Below are positions 9,194 to 19,719 of a stretch of DNA of 56,000 nucleotides, piece by piece (position 1 is the stretch's first letter; each line of letters opens with the position of its first letter). Both the position numbers and the translations under genes were made by a program. This DNA is from Adiantum capillus-veneris. Its lineage: Eukaryota; Streptophyta; Polypodiopsida; Polypodiales; Pteridaceae. The stretch is from positions 126,730,891 to 126,786,890 of the forward strand of contig CM043947.1 of assembly GCA_014529385.2 (NCBI GenBank). The letters run 5' to 3'. Under the pieces are notes generated by a model. The model was not told the DNA's origin, did not search any database, and worked only from the letters and a program-made list of their open reading frames with translations.

Positions 9194-9835
9194 TGTCACA
9201 AAATGATGACATGGCCATGCTACCCGAACACACACACACACACACAGCAATCTGCTGACGTGGACAGATAGTACGAACTGTTCGCAAATTACATTGATAA
9301 ATGATGATGTGGCAGACAATACAGTAGCAACGGATTTTGTGTTGACATGTGTCACGTGGCAACAATACGGATTTCCGCATAATGCACTGACAGGGTGACG
9401 TGGCAACAGTACGGATTTTCGTAATTTGTGCTACTTGCTTTTTGGACAGATCTTTTAGTTTTACTGCTTTTGGAACTTTTGCTTTAAAGTTTAAAGCTTT
9501 TGGGATCAAGTTGTTTGTAGAGTTTAACTACTTTTGGGGCTCTGCTTTTGGCATCCCTTGTAAGAATAAAAGAGCCCTAAGTGACTCACTTCTCAAAGCA
9601 TCTGGACGCAGAGTCTGAGAGAGGAGGACCCTACGGGAGTTGTACTTTGCTCAAAGGTTAACATAAAAGAAATACCAAAAGGGGCGCCAGTCTTTGGGGC
9701 CAATCTCTCTTGGCACGGAACTACGCCAGGCATGTCGACTAAATTGAACTGTGATTTTAAAGTCGTGAAGTATTGTACGTGAATCTCTCTCTTGTCGCGA
9801 GAGAATCTAGACTTGGGGTGTCCGAGTTTGTTACA
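9194..9835 (+). repeat. 3' LTR of element A
   Basis: It starts TGTCACAAAATG after a polypurine tract and ends GTGTCCGAGTTTGTTACA. It contains a CA microsatellite (9228-9246), a TATA-like AATAAAAG near 9565 and repeated ACGTGGCA(A/G) motifs. The terminal block resembles that of 2503-2902. It abuts the leader of a minus-strand element. Confidence 0.65.
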
Positions 9836-10349
9836 AACACCGACCACACGAGTTACTAGGTAGCCTTACTACTGTCGAAGAATACGAGCCTTGGTGCTAA
9901 CTTTGCCTCGCGAGCAAGTACTACCACTTGAATAGTCCTATTGTGAAAACATTGCGGGTGAAGCTGAAAGGTAAGGGTGCTCGGAGATATTTCCAAGGGT
10001 TTCTTGTCGATGGAAGTGGATGCATGCTACATGCGAATGTGAATGCCCAAGAGGGTTAGGGATCCTTGCTCCAACTGCTTCCATATCCGCATAAGAGGCA
10101 AGTAGATCTTGATACTCAAAATCTGGATTTGTGCATCCGACGTCGATCTTCGTTCAAAGACATGGCAATGAAGATGGGAGTTGGTACTTGATGCTTGATA
10201 CTGAGGGTGTCGAGAGGCTAATAAGTCCGAGGTAGGGACGTGAAGCTTCTTTTAGGGGAAAAAACTGAGAGAGGTTCGTTGGGTTCTTGGTTCTCCTTGG
10301 ATTCTTGGTGGTTCTTCCCTAGAGTTCGTGAAGCCGAAGCATACACAAA
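9836..10349 (-). other. Leader remnant of a minus-strand LTR element
   Basis: On the minus strand this follows LTR copy 2 and its primer site, so it is untranslated leader or interior. No gag frame is visible. It is cut off by the plus-strand LTR of element A after about 510 bp. Confidence 0.45.
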
Positions 10350-10361
10350 GCTCTGATACCA
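10350..10361 (-). other. Primer binding site, initiator tRNA-Met type
   Basis: GCTCTGATACCA on the plus strand is the exact complement of TGGTATCAGAGC. Eight bases separate it from the inferred LTR end at 10370. Confidence 0.75.
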
Positions 10362-10482
10362 ATATCAGGTGCAACAAAAGTGTTTAAAGATTTAGCTCGG
10401 ATCTAGTACTCCCCGCACACAAACACAAGGTTATTTTACTTCGCTTGAAAAAGAAACTGAAACTGATGAATCAGAGATGTAA

Positions 10483-10508
10483 ACACACACACACACACAC
10501 ACACACAC
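10483..10508. repeat. (CA)n microsatellite in LTR copy 2
   Basis: A 26-bp CA run followed by GAGAG, inside the LTR. Confidence 0.9.
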
Positions 10509-10704
10509 AGAGAGCACCGAATGTTGGATCCCAAACCCTCAAGGGCCCCCTTGCTCTATTGCAAGAGCCAGTACTTTCTTTATTCTTGCACAATGATGAT
10601 ACAATGATGCTAAATGCTGATGCTGATGCTAATGGTGTTGATGCTACTAATGTTGGGTAATACTGGGTACTGATAGGTACTAAGGTACTGCGAGGCATTA
10701 AGGG

Positions 10705-10940
10705 GTGTTGAGGTATTGATGGGTTCTGTGTCAACGACAACGACGAGGTATTGATGGGTTTTATGTCGACGACAACAAGGTACTAAGGAGTTCTATATCA
10801 ACGACGACGACGACGAGGTACTGATGGGTTCTATGTTGATGATGACGACGACGACGACGACGACGAGGTACTGCTCGGTTCTATGTCGACAATGACGAGG
10901 TAGTGAGGGGTTTTATGTCGACAACGACGACGATGTCGAA
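10705..10940 (+). repeat. GAC-rich minisatellite, ~45-60-bp unit
   Basis: About five units share GAGGTACTGATGGGTTCTAT, then GTCGACGAC and a variable number of GAC triplets (up to about eight near 10840-10865). Units vary in length mainly through the GAC count. The sequence sits inside LTR copy 2; copy 1 has only short matches here. Confidence 0.85.
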
Positions 10941-11508
10941 GTTAATGGGCTGAAATCTGAAAATGCTCTTGATGCTCGTGTCTGAAACCTGAAATCACTC
11001 GGAATGCTGATGGGAATCTGCTAATGCGGCGAGGCTACGGGCTGATCAGTCGTCATCATGGATGACAATGGCTAAAAAGATAAAAACGTTGGCTGTTCTG
11101 AGGACTGAAAAATAAAAACGCTGGTGTAGACACTGCGAGGACTGCGACCGCTTGGTATTGCTTAGTTCTTGAGAAGCACCTTCACTCCTCCTTTGGCTTC
11201 TATCGGTGCACCAAGGGCTGGTTAAATAGGTACAAATGTCTGGGTCGGTCGGAACAAGGGTAAATGAAAAGTCAACAATTAATAAAATGCACTTTAAGAG
11301 GCGGTTCACGTGCGGTAATGCCTCTGTGCTGAAATGCTATACTGTGCAAGAGAGGGTATGCTACTATGACCTGCCTGGGCATGCACATCCTGCTAGAGGC
11401 TCACAAAGTGTTAGGCCAGGTCCTAAGCTAACTATGACTGACACCAGACTGTAGCAGAAGCGTGTCCACGTAGCGACAGAGAAAACTAGAGGGTGGAGCT
11501 CCTTCACG

Positions 11509-11556
11509 CTCTCTCTCTCTCTCTCCCTCTCTCTCTCTCTCCCCCGCCCCCCCCCT
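11509..11556. repeat. (CT)n and C-rich tract
   Basis: An interrupted CT run passes into CCCCCGCCCCCCCCC. Confidence 0.9.
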
Positions 11557-11802
11557 CCATTTCTCTGAAACACTATTAGATCTATTATTTACATATCTTA
11601 CATATACAATTCTCAATGGCAAATCACCATTTTTCTGCATGGATCCTAGCTATCTAAAAGACATATATCTCTCCATCAGGTTCCCTATTCATTCTAAGGA
11701 AAGTACCATCAATAACAAAGTCTCTTTTGCAAACGCATGATGTCTAACCTCTCAATTCCGTTGCATTTAACACCATCATATATTGGATCCAAGACGCCCG
11801 AG

Positions 11803-11912
11803 ATAGGGGTTGTCCAAAGGTGTCGATACATGTGAAATGGACATGAGACCAAAGGGCATAGGGGTTGTCCAAAGGTGTCGATACATGTGGAATGGACATG
11901 AGACCAAAGGGA
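11803..11912 (+). repeat. 55-bp tandem duplication
   Basis: ATAGGGGTTGTCCAAAGGTG begins at 11803 and again at 11858. The two units differ at one or two bases. The period is not a multiple of three, so it would shift any frame. Confidence 0.9.
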
Positions 11913-12992
11913 AATGTGAATCTACAAATGCGACTGCAAAAAAATGCAAACCAGAGCAGATTTTTCACCTCTCAAAGAGTTCTCAATGTCAAGGACAAGA
12001 AGGGAAATAAGATCTCATGGAATCAAAGGCTAAATAAGTGCTCCACATTGCAAACACAAAAGAGTGATGGAAAACTAAACCAAGTTACCTTGAAAGATCT
12101 CTTATAGAAGCCTCCCACAATGTGTCAAAGGGTCTATGTCCTCAACACTATTTGGCACGTCATGGACTTTCAACTATGGCACGCAAGGAAACTTATACAA
12201 CCTACTCAACTAACAATCATTGACAGATAACTTCCTATGCTTCCTCACATTTAAGCAAGCTTTTTGCTCCTCATCCATTGTTTTTGCAAACACAAAACAA
12301 GTAACGCAATAGAGATGAAGACAGAATCAACGTGATTTTAAATGACAAACAAATGTCAAGGGAAAAATGAATCATAAGAATTGACGCTATTGCAAAAAAG
12401 AAGATTCAAAGCATTGTCTTGTCACAATATAAGTCATAGTGTTCTATAAAAAGTTAATGCTATTGTAGAATACAAGATCACATCATCAAGTATGAAGTAA
12501 AATAGTTCTAAAGATGGTGACATAGAAAGGATGTCAATGTTTTTGGTCGAAGGAAAGATCATAAATCTGATTTCTACGGCCCGGTCAAAAATAACACCCA
12601 TTGAATACTGGTGCTATTGCAAAGAACTTGATCAAAGCATATCATAGTCATCATTGTGTTTGAAAGAGGCTTGATAACCTAGTATTTGCAAGACAATGAC
12701 ATTTGCATGTTATTGTTGTCGCACAACGTGTTAGCAAGCCATGATCACCAATGGCAAGAAGAATACAAATGGATGCTTTCGCACAACGGTCATGGAACAC
12801 CATGAGACTCATGATGATGTCCTAACACATGCCAATCTACATGATAACTATGTTGAAGTCAATCCGATACATGAAAACCTCGATCTTGAACTGCATGATC
12901 TCCGACGGCATGATTACGAAAACCCAATATGAAAATAAACAGCATGATCGGAGTGATAGCAGACAATAAAACCCACCCGCCCTTCAAAACAA

Positions 12993-13380
12993 CTAAAATA
13001 ACCTGGCAGAGGAAGAAAGAAGGAGACACAAACTTCCTAAAACAACAAAAACGCAAAAAATAAAATTGATAGTGGCGAAAAAAGTACCTGGCGATCCAAA
13101 AGAGGGATGGATCAATGGAGGCCTGCGATGATTAAAAGGCAAAGCGCCACTCTTATGTCTGGTGCCTTTCAACTTCAAACAAGGATGACAAGAAGACCCA
13201 CATGGAAGATGCAGATGGGTTTTCAAAAGGCAATCTCACCCCTGGATCCAGGGAAGGTGGGCAAAAAATGAGGATTCTGTATCTTTCACAAAAGTGAGAG
13301 AGAGGGGGGGGAAGGGAGGCGAAATTTGAACAGAGAAGGGCATGAAAGAGTGAATGGGTGCAAACCATATATAGGCCTAC
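12993..13380 (-). promoter_or_regulatory. Possible promoter and first exon (weak)
   Basis: On the minus strand a TATA-like CCTATATATGG (about 13366-13376) is followed by a pyrimidine-rich leader. It then runs into an open frame (13226-12993) with a GT-rich candidate donor after GGATCGCCAG near 13090 and an acceptor-like TTTTGTTGTTTTAG near 13040. That order resembles a plant gene start. No protein family is recognised and no downstream exons can be followed, so this may equally be LTR or chance. Confidence 0.2.
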
Positions 13381-14589
13381 TTATGTGGGTTGTTAAGAGA
13401 AGCCCCAAATAGAAACTTTCATGCATGTGGTCTAGCCACTAGATCTCTTTCATAGCATCATGTACCCTATCTTTAGAGAGAGAGAGAGAGAGAGAGAAGA
13501 AACCACACCTTTCCATGTGTCCAACTCTTCTTTTTAGGGCTCCCCCCTTGTTTGGTGTGAATGGCCTCAAAGTGAGACTTGTTGATTTTTTAAACGTTGA
13601 AAATCTTAAGTACTCTAGACTTATAAAAAGAAACAACAAAACACCCAGCGTATCATATCACAAAAACAACGTACCCATGATGATTTTTTTACTTTGTTTA
13701 CCACGTCATGTAATCAAGAGATGTGGAATTTATAAATTACCCAATTTCTTCTAGCAATTGTTCGTGGAAAAGATGCTTCTCCGCACCCTACAAAAAGGCG
13801 ACGATTGGTACTTGTCCATCTTTTCAAAGGTTTTCACATACCTAGAAGCCTCATCGGTTGTTCATCATCGACCTCGCCTAGCAGGGAACGTTAAAAGGAG
13901 AATGGCACAAGAGCAACCTTACCGCATCTAGGATGCGAAGGTGGATGCACAGGCCCTCACAATAGCAGATGGCGAAGCTCGACCGACACAAATGCTGCGA
14001 TTGTTGACGCAGTTAGTGGCTACCCTAGACGGCCAAGAAGACTGCAGCGCCACCTTCGAAGCCATGCATAAAAGGTGTTTTTTGCAATGCCAGTGGCCAC
14101 CCTCAGACGGCGGACCCACCCTTAGGGTGCATTCAAACCACTAGCATCCCTCTGGCTACCAAAGCAGTGCATGCAAGTGGACTTGATGACCCCTTTGGTA
14201 GTAGTTGTTGCTACGTGTCCTTTGTGGAAGCCCTTCTGGCAGCCTATGTCTTCAACCACCTGCATCCACTACCATAACTTCCTACGATTTCAACCATAGC
14301 GTCTTTCAGTGGTGGATAGGCTTTATAAACAAAGCTTATAATCAAAATAGCCAATCTCAACTTTTCTGAGACTGCTTTTTGTCCTTGATGATAGAGGGAG
14401 AATCAAACAAGCTTAAGCATTAAGCTAAATTGAAAGAAGAGGAACAACATAGAAATAGTGGTGATGGTAGACATGGTAGCAGAAGTGAACGTGATAATTG
14501 ACAAGCTGGCAGAAGTTGGAAAGAGATGTTGATGGAGATCGTAGTAGACATGATCCACACCATGATAAAGATTGTGGTAGACAAGATCG
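13381..14589. other. Unassigned DNA
   Basis: No recognised coding motif. It holds a GA microsatellite at 13475-13497 and a C-rich stretch near 13540. The boundary with the copia fragment is not sharp. Confidence 0.35.
13475..13497. repeat. (GA)n microsatellite
   Basis: About 11 GA units on the plus strand. Confidence 0.9.
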
Positions 14590-14942
14590 ATGTCAAAGAA
14601 GGAAGGAAACACAAAGACACCATACCCTAGGCTTTCTGAAAATGCTGACAGAGAGAGAAGGTATCATGTAAGCTAGACACAACCAAAGGTAAACAATCTG
14701 ATGCATAAGATGCATGGCGAGAACCTGAGTGAGTACGACTAGACAAAGGTGCATCCAATTTAATGTCATGCAATGTATGCACCAGCCATTTTGCCATACC
14801 TCTAGCCTGCTCATTTTCAGCCCTTTCCTCATCAAGTACATCATCAATAATAGGCTGATCTATAACATTTTAAAAAACCCCCATAGGTTGTACATTTGCC
14901 TCATTGAAACTTGAAAAGAGGCAACAAAGTGTCATAAATGTC

Positions 14943-16061
14943 CTATGAGCTTACATTACTGTCTCTAGTACATGACAACAAGGGTTGAATAGAATCTTTG
15001 ACAAACACTACATCCCATGAAACGAGAGTACGTTTTGTTTGCGGATGATACAACCTGTAACCTTTTCTTTCAGCACTATAACCAGCAAAAATACATTTGA
15101 CATCCCTATCATCCAATTCTCTACGCTGTGTTTGTGGCACCAAAGTGTATGCCAAACAACCAAAAACATGCATGTTCTCAATAGAAGGCTTTCTATCATG
15201 CCATGCTTCATATGGAGTAATAGACTACAAAGCTTTCCTAGGACACCTGTTAAGTACATAAGTGGCACACATGATGGCCTCAAGCCAAAAAGAGTGCGGC
15301 AAAGCTTCACTTTTGACCATACATCGTGCCATTTTTGTAAGTGATCTGTTTTTCCTTTCAACAACACCATTTTGCTGAGGTGTATAAGGCACTATACTTT
15401 GGTGTTTTATCCCACGACTAGCCAAAAATGCATTAAATTCATGAGACATATACTTCCCCCCTTAATCGGAACGAAGGGTGCCCATAGTACATTTCGATAC
15501 GTTTTCAGCCATAGCCAAAAATTGTTTGAAGCACATAAAAACTTTGGACTTCCCTTTGAGCGGAAATACCCATGAATGCCTGGAGTAATCATGAATGAAA
15601 GTCACAAAGAAAAGGTAATTGCCCAAGGATGGAGTTTGCATGGGCCCACAAACATCACTATGCACAAGCTGCAACCTGAATGTGGCCCTAATTGCACCAT
15701 CCTTTGGGAACTTCGAACGCTGCATCTTACCCAAAATTGAGCCTTCACAAACATGTTTGGCATGTGCTTCAAGAGGCAGCAAAGAAGCAATCATATCAGA
15801 TTTCTGCAAACGCAGCAAACTAGAAAAATTCAAATGCCCAAAATGTGCATGCCACAGTTTTGCATCTGAAACAGCCCTTGAATTTACAACTGCATTTGCA
15901 AAATTTTGTCCACACTTGTGATACAAAGTAAGCTTATACAGCCCACGGCACAAAAGGCTAGATGCAATAATTTCATCACCAAAACTAAGATCATGAATTG
16001 TACATCTGTCATCCACAAATTTAACTACAAGTCCAAGTCCAGCAAGTGTGGATACAGACAA
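14943..16061 (-). pseudogene. Copia GAG-pre-integrase and integrase, broken
   Basis: One frame runs from 16061 to 14943 interrupted by in-frame stops: a TAA at about 15462, exactly in the SDxGGKY motif after the second catalytic Asp, and a TAG at about 15225. N-terminal motifs are LWHAHFGHLN (pre-integrase His) and HxxxC-like residues around HAKHVCEGS. The core has LVHSDVCGP (first Asp), LRSD (second Asp) and QQNGVVERKN (catalytic Glu). The C-terminal part HVFGCLAYTLVP and KCIFAGYSAERKGYRLY is the conserved copia segment between integrase and RT. Both catalytic neighbourhoods are readable, but the stops make it non-functional. Confidence 0.85.
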
Positions 16062-16078
16062 AAGATTCTTCTTGATCC

Positions 16079-16855
16079 CTAGTACATAAAGTGCATCAAC
16101 AAGTGTGAAGGAACCGCCATTTGCAGCAGTAAGTACATCTTTTCAACTACCTGAACCGGATAAGATGCATTGTTGGCACAAGTGACTGAATTCCCATAAG
16201 GGACGGACTTGAGAGAGGTGAACAATTCACGATGTGAGGTAATGTGCTTTGTAGCACCACTATCAAAATACCACACATGTGAATCTGCACCAACTGACAT
16301 ACATGCATCATGGACAACAAGATTGTAAGTGCACTCTGCATTAAAAGCCCATACTGCATCAACATCAGCATCACAGTCTCCTTTCACAGAAGACTCAACA
16401 ATGGCTGTATTTGTAGTGGAAGCAGCATTTGCAATGAAACCACCCTCTTTCTTCTTAGCCTCTTTGGTCTTCAACTTAGGACACTGCTTGATCAAGTGAT
16501 CATTAGTTTTACAATAATGGCAACGCATCTTCTTTTTGCCCTTATCATCAGAATTTCCAGACAAATTGCTGCCAGTAGAAGCATTAGGAACAAATTTTTT
16601 GCCACTCGAAGCAGAACCATAAGAAGTGGTTGCATTGCTGTTACCACCCTTTCTTTGAGAAGCAATAAAAGCCTGTTCCACTTCACACTTCCTAGTCTTG
16701 TTTTTTTTGGAAAGTGACTCTTGCAACAACAATGTGCGTAATGCATCAAACTTGACAACTTCAGGATTTCCTTGGGTCATAAGTCTCCAAGTACTAGAAA
16801 AAGTGTGGTAAGAATCTCGTAAGGCATCAAGAACAGTCATCTGAAATGACTTCAC
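16079..16855 (-). pseudogene. Copia gag C-terminus, zinc knuckle and protease
   Basis: A 258-residue frame. Residues 1-60 resemble the copia gag helix region (FDALRTLLLQESL). A basic Ser/Asn-rich stretch precedes the CCHC knuckle CHYCKTNDHLIKQCP at about residues 112-125. The protease active site DSGATKHIT starts at residue 198. The frame shifts near residue 230, so protease and integrase are no longer joined; normally they are one polyprotein. Upstream gag continues in another frame at 16852-17112. Confidence 0.85.
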
Positions 16856-17112
16856 TTACAGAAAATAAGTTGCTTATTGATATCCTTGACACTAGCAAGG
16901 AAAGTGTCCATATAATCTTCCTTATGCATAATGTTCGATTCCAGCTCTTTACGTAGCAAAGCAATTTTAGCTCTTTGCGGCTTGCATAAAGACCTGCTAG
17001 AATATCCCAAGCCTATTTTGCAGACTTTGATGAATGGATGTGAGGAGTAATGGTGCACTTCACAGAAAATGCAACCAATGCATGAGCCTGCAACCAATGC
17101 ATGAGCCTGCAC
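16852..17112 (-). pseudogene. Copia gag N-terminal fragment
   Basis: An 86-residue frame with LRKELESNIMHKEDYMDTFLASVKDI-type residues (shown here only in part: KEDYMDTFLASVKDINKQL) that match the helical copia gag pattern. It contains a 19-bp tandem duplication near its start and is separated from the rest of gag by a frame change. Confidence 0.6.
17071..17108 (-). repeat. 19-bp tandem duplication in copia gag
   Basis: GCAACCAATGCATGAGCCT occurs twice head to tail. The 19-bp period adds a frameshift. Confidence 0.95.
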
Positions 17113-17308
17113 ATCCTTTACATCCCAATGAGCTTTGGATGCGGAAGGATAGAAATAACATGGCAGACCAAAAACAATACAACGGAGAATTCAACCGAAG
17201 TAGATAGTTCAACCAAAAACCAAGGGCATTAAACAGATATGGATCCCAAAGAAAATTCTTAGCAATAACCCAAATGTTACCCGCATTTGGATACCGAAAC
17301 AAAAGCAA

Positions 17309-18228
17309 AAGAAACTCCCTTCAGTACAAGCAACATCGGAAGGCAGACAACTGCATTTGCAACCGGAAAACCGACTTATGTGGATGCCAATAAGCAACAA
17401 AACAGTGGCAACAAAGAAAGTAGCAAAAAACCTACAGAAACCGGCAAAAACAAGCTACCAATGGAAAGCAGAAGAGATACGGTCTATGGCCATTCCGGCC
17501 AAGCTAATCCTCTCCAAAGAGACAACTACGGCCATATCAACAGTAGCGGCAAAGCGACTATCTTTTGCAAGAAAGAAGATTAAACAGAGAGCAGTAGAGT
17601 TACAACTGTTACTTGCAAAGAAAATAGGAAACCTCGACGGCGAATGCCAATAAGCATCTTGCTTATACCCTTCTCTTGCACAACATTGATTTTTCCATGC
17701 ATTGATCGAGTATGCATAAAATAGGGCTACATTAATCGGCTAAGCATTAGCACAAATTTTTCAACCTATGCACGGCACATACTCCGAGACGATACCTTGT
17801 CGTCCGGGAGGATTTTGGCTAGGAGGGGGGGAGGCATTCTCAAATGCGGAACCAATAGCAGAAAGAGTGGCAACAATAACTCATTGGTGGCACCTCATGA
17901 GGTCTCTCAAAGATGGGCACTGCGAGTCCCACCCTATCGGCATTGTATGGTATGGTCTGCTTCTGTCAAGAGTCCCATGGCGAGAAGAGGGAGGGATAGA
18001 AATGGAGCCATAGCACTCTCTTTGTAGGGTTCTTTCTCTCTTGCTTGAAAGATTGAAGGGTGCTTGAAACATTCAAGGGTGATTGGGGAGCCGATCATCT
18101 AGGGTTGATGACATTATGAGAGTTAGCTCATTGACATGTGCACATACTCGCTCTCTATTTTGTTTTGAATCATGCATCTAAGTATAATAAGCCCGCCCTT
18201 TCTACTTGTTATTTTATTAAAATACATC

Positions 18229-18231
<3 letters not shown>
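17309..18231. other. Unassigned DNA upstream of the copia fragment
   Basis: Frames at 17287-17653 are Lys/Thr-rich with no motif. This may be the copia leader or unrelated sequence. No LTR end or primer site was recognised. Confidence 0.3.

Positions 18232-18319
<88 letters not shown>
18232..18319. repeat. Compound (GT)n(GA)n microsatellite
   Basis: About 57 bp of GT repeats pass directly into about 30 bp of GA repeats. Confidence 0.97.
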
Positions 18320-18323
<4 letters not shown>

Positions 18324-19719
18324 GCATTGTCATAGTCAGAGGGAGCAAGGAGACTTGGTTGTCGATCACAAAACCTAGTGCAACACATATGAGAGGAGGA
18401 AAACACTGGGATAAAAGGTTGTCCTTGTGCTAAAGATGGTTATGCAGAGGAGAATGTTGGACTGCAATATATAAAGTGCATTGCTAAATAAGGATGTACA
18501 TAGATTGACATCAACCACCTAGGAATAAAGTAAACATGCATAGAGTGCATTGAGTATTGCAAAACATAAGTTAAATTCCCAAACTATGAGAAAAGAAGTG
18601 CGTGTCTATTTGATACATAGATACGATGATCGAGATTGAGCATGTACTAGTGAGGCAAACATGTAGCTAAACTAAAAGAAGCATTGACAAACTCAAAAAA
18701 TACAGAAAGCATGAACATACTATAAAAATTAAACTGCACTACCAACTTGATAATCGTGTACGGGTGTCGTCCAATTATAAAAGCTGGACGAAAATATTTG
18801 TGTCATGCTATATAAAAGCAATGTGAATAGATAAACATTTTGTTCTACAATAAAGCGTCACATAGTGAAAATGCTAATTATATAGTGCACATAATGCAGA
18901 AGTGCCATACAAAAGTATGGTGGAGAGTTGGCAATGTAGTCTCTCCAAAAATTATAAGAAATGGAAGCCGTGCCTTGCCTCGTAGGTTTTATGTATTGAC
19001 CAAGCAAATGCATAGGCATGGTGAATTGGATGCAAATAACGGATCTTGCAATGTTGTTGAGCTGGAGTTATCAACAGGTGAGCAATGCATCCATGGTTGA
19101 GCCTGTTACGGGTAGGAGTGGGGTCAAAGGTTGTTATTTCTATTAAACCATTAATAAAGCTTGCCATAAAAACTTTGTCACCTTAAATCCATTAAGTTGG
19201 TGTTGTTTCACCATCTCCGTTTTGGAGCCAAATGCGAATTGCCTTGATCTCCCACCCTCAATGCTTTCGCCATTGTTGTGTCGCTACCCATTCACCCCCC
19301 CGTATGAGCTCTGACTCCTCCTCTCATCCACCTGTGCTTTCGTAGAGGCTTGCAAAGCTACAAAGAAGATTGCTATCAAGAGTTTTGATTCATTGACATC
19401 ACGATTGTGATGCTTAGCTTCCCATCTCTCAAATGAACTCATTCTCGGTATAAGCAGTCCCCCATGAGAGCCATTTTTATCCTCCTATGTGATAATAATC
19501 CGATAAAATATCCCTCTTGTGTGATAATAATCCCATAAACCTCATAGCCACTTTTACCAAGCTCATAGTATGTGGATTGTTTCCTAGGGCCGATCCTTGG
19601 AAACAATTTCTATACCATGCTTTGTGAAGTGCCTCTCCTCGGTTTGGGTTTATGGATAGTGATGGAGCTTGGCACTCAACCATTAGATTCATCTTTACCA
19701 CTCCAAAAATGACTGATTC
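18320..19719. other. Unassigned DNA
   Basis: No retrotransposon protein motif or gene is visible on either strand. The right part may be 5' sequence of the LINE that is recognisable from about 19720. Confidence 0.3.

Larger units (their letters stand above)
10370..11405 (-). repeat. LTR copy 2 (5' LTR of a minus-strand element)
   Basis: On the minus strand it starts TGTGAGCCTCTAGCAGG and ends near ACACTTTTGTTGCA, next to a primer site. It matches copy 1 (489-1583) in reverse orientation across both ends and the middle. It carries a CA microsatellite where copy 1 has CT, and an expanded GAC-rich minisatellite. No second LTR in the same orientation was found, so the element is truncated. Confidence 0.65.
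11406..12858. other. Unassigned DNA
   Basis: No gene or retrotransposon protein motif seen on either strand. It contains a CT/C-rich tract (11509-11556), a 55-bp tandem duplication (11803-11912) and A-rich stretches. Short frames lack known motifs. Confidence 0.35.
14590..17308 (-). mobile_element. Decayed Ty1/copia retrotransposon fragment
   Basis: On the minus strand the order is gag, CCHC knuckle, protease (FDSGATKHI), GAG-pre-integrase, integrase core and the start of the integrase-RT linker. This order, with integrase before RT, is diagnostic of Ty1/copia. RT and RNase H are missing: recognisable sequence fades at about 14590 in a Ser/His-rich linker. No LTR, primer site or target duplication could be found at either end, so the fragment is truncated or its ends have decayed. 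Confidence 0.8.

Noticed and set aside
489-11405. The two ~1.1-kb repeats as terminal repeats of one large element
   Set aside because: They are in opposite orientation, whereas LTRs of one element are direct repeats; a terminal-inverted-repeat transposon is also unlikely because one copy is followed by a retrotransposon primer site.
14593-14847. 84-residue minus-strand frame as the missing copia RT
   Set aside because: It shows no RT motif; the correct frame there reads as the Ser/His-rich integrase-RT linker.
16310-16717. Plus-strand open frames over the copia fragment (also 15039-15344 and 15619-15921)
   Set aside because: They lie antisense to clear gag and integrase motifs and have no recognisable protein pattern.
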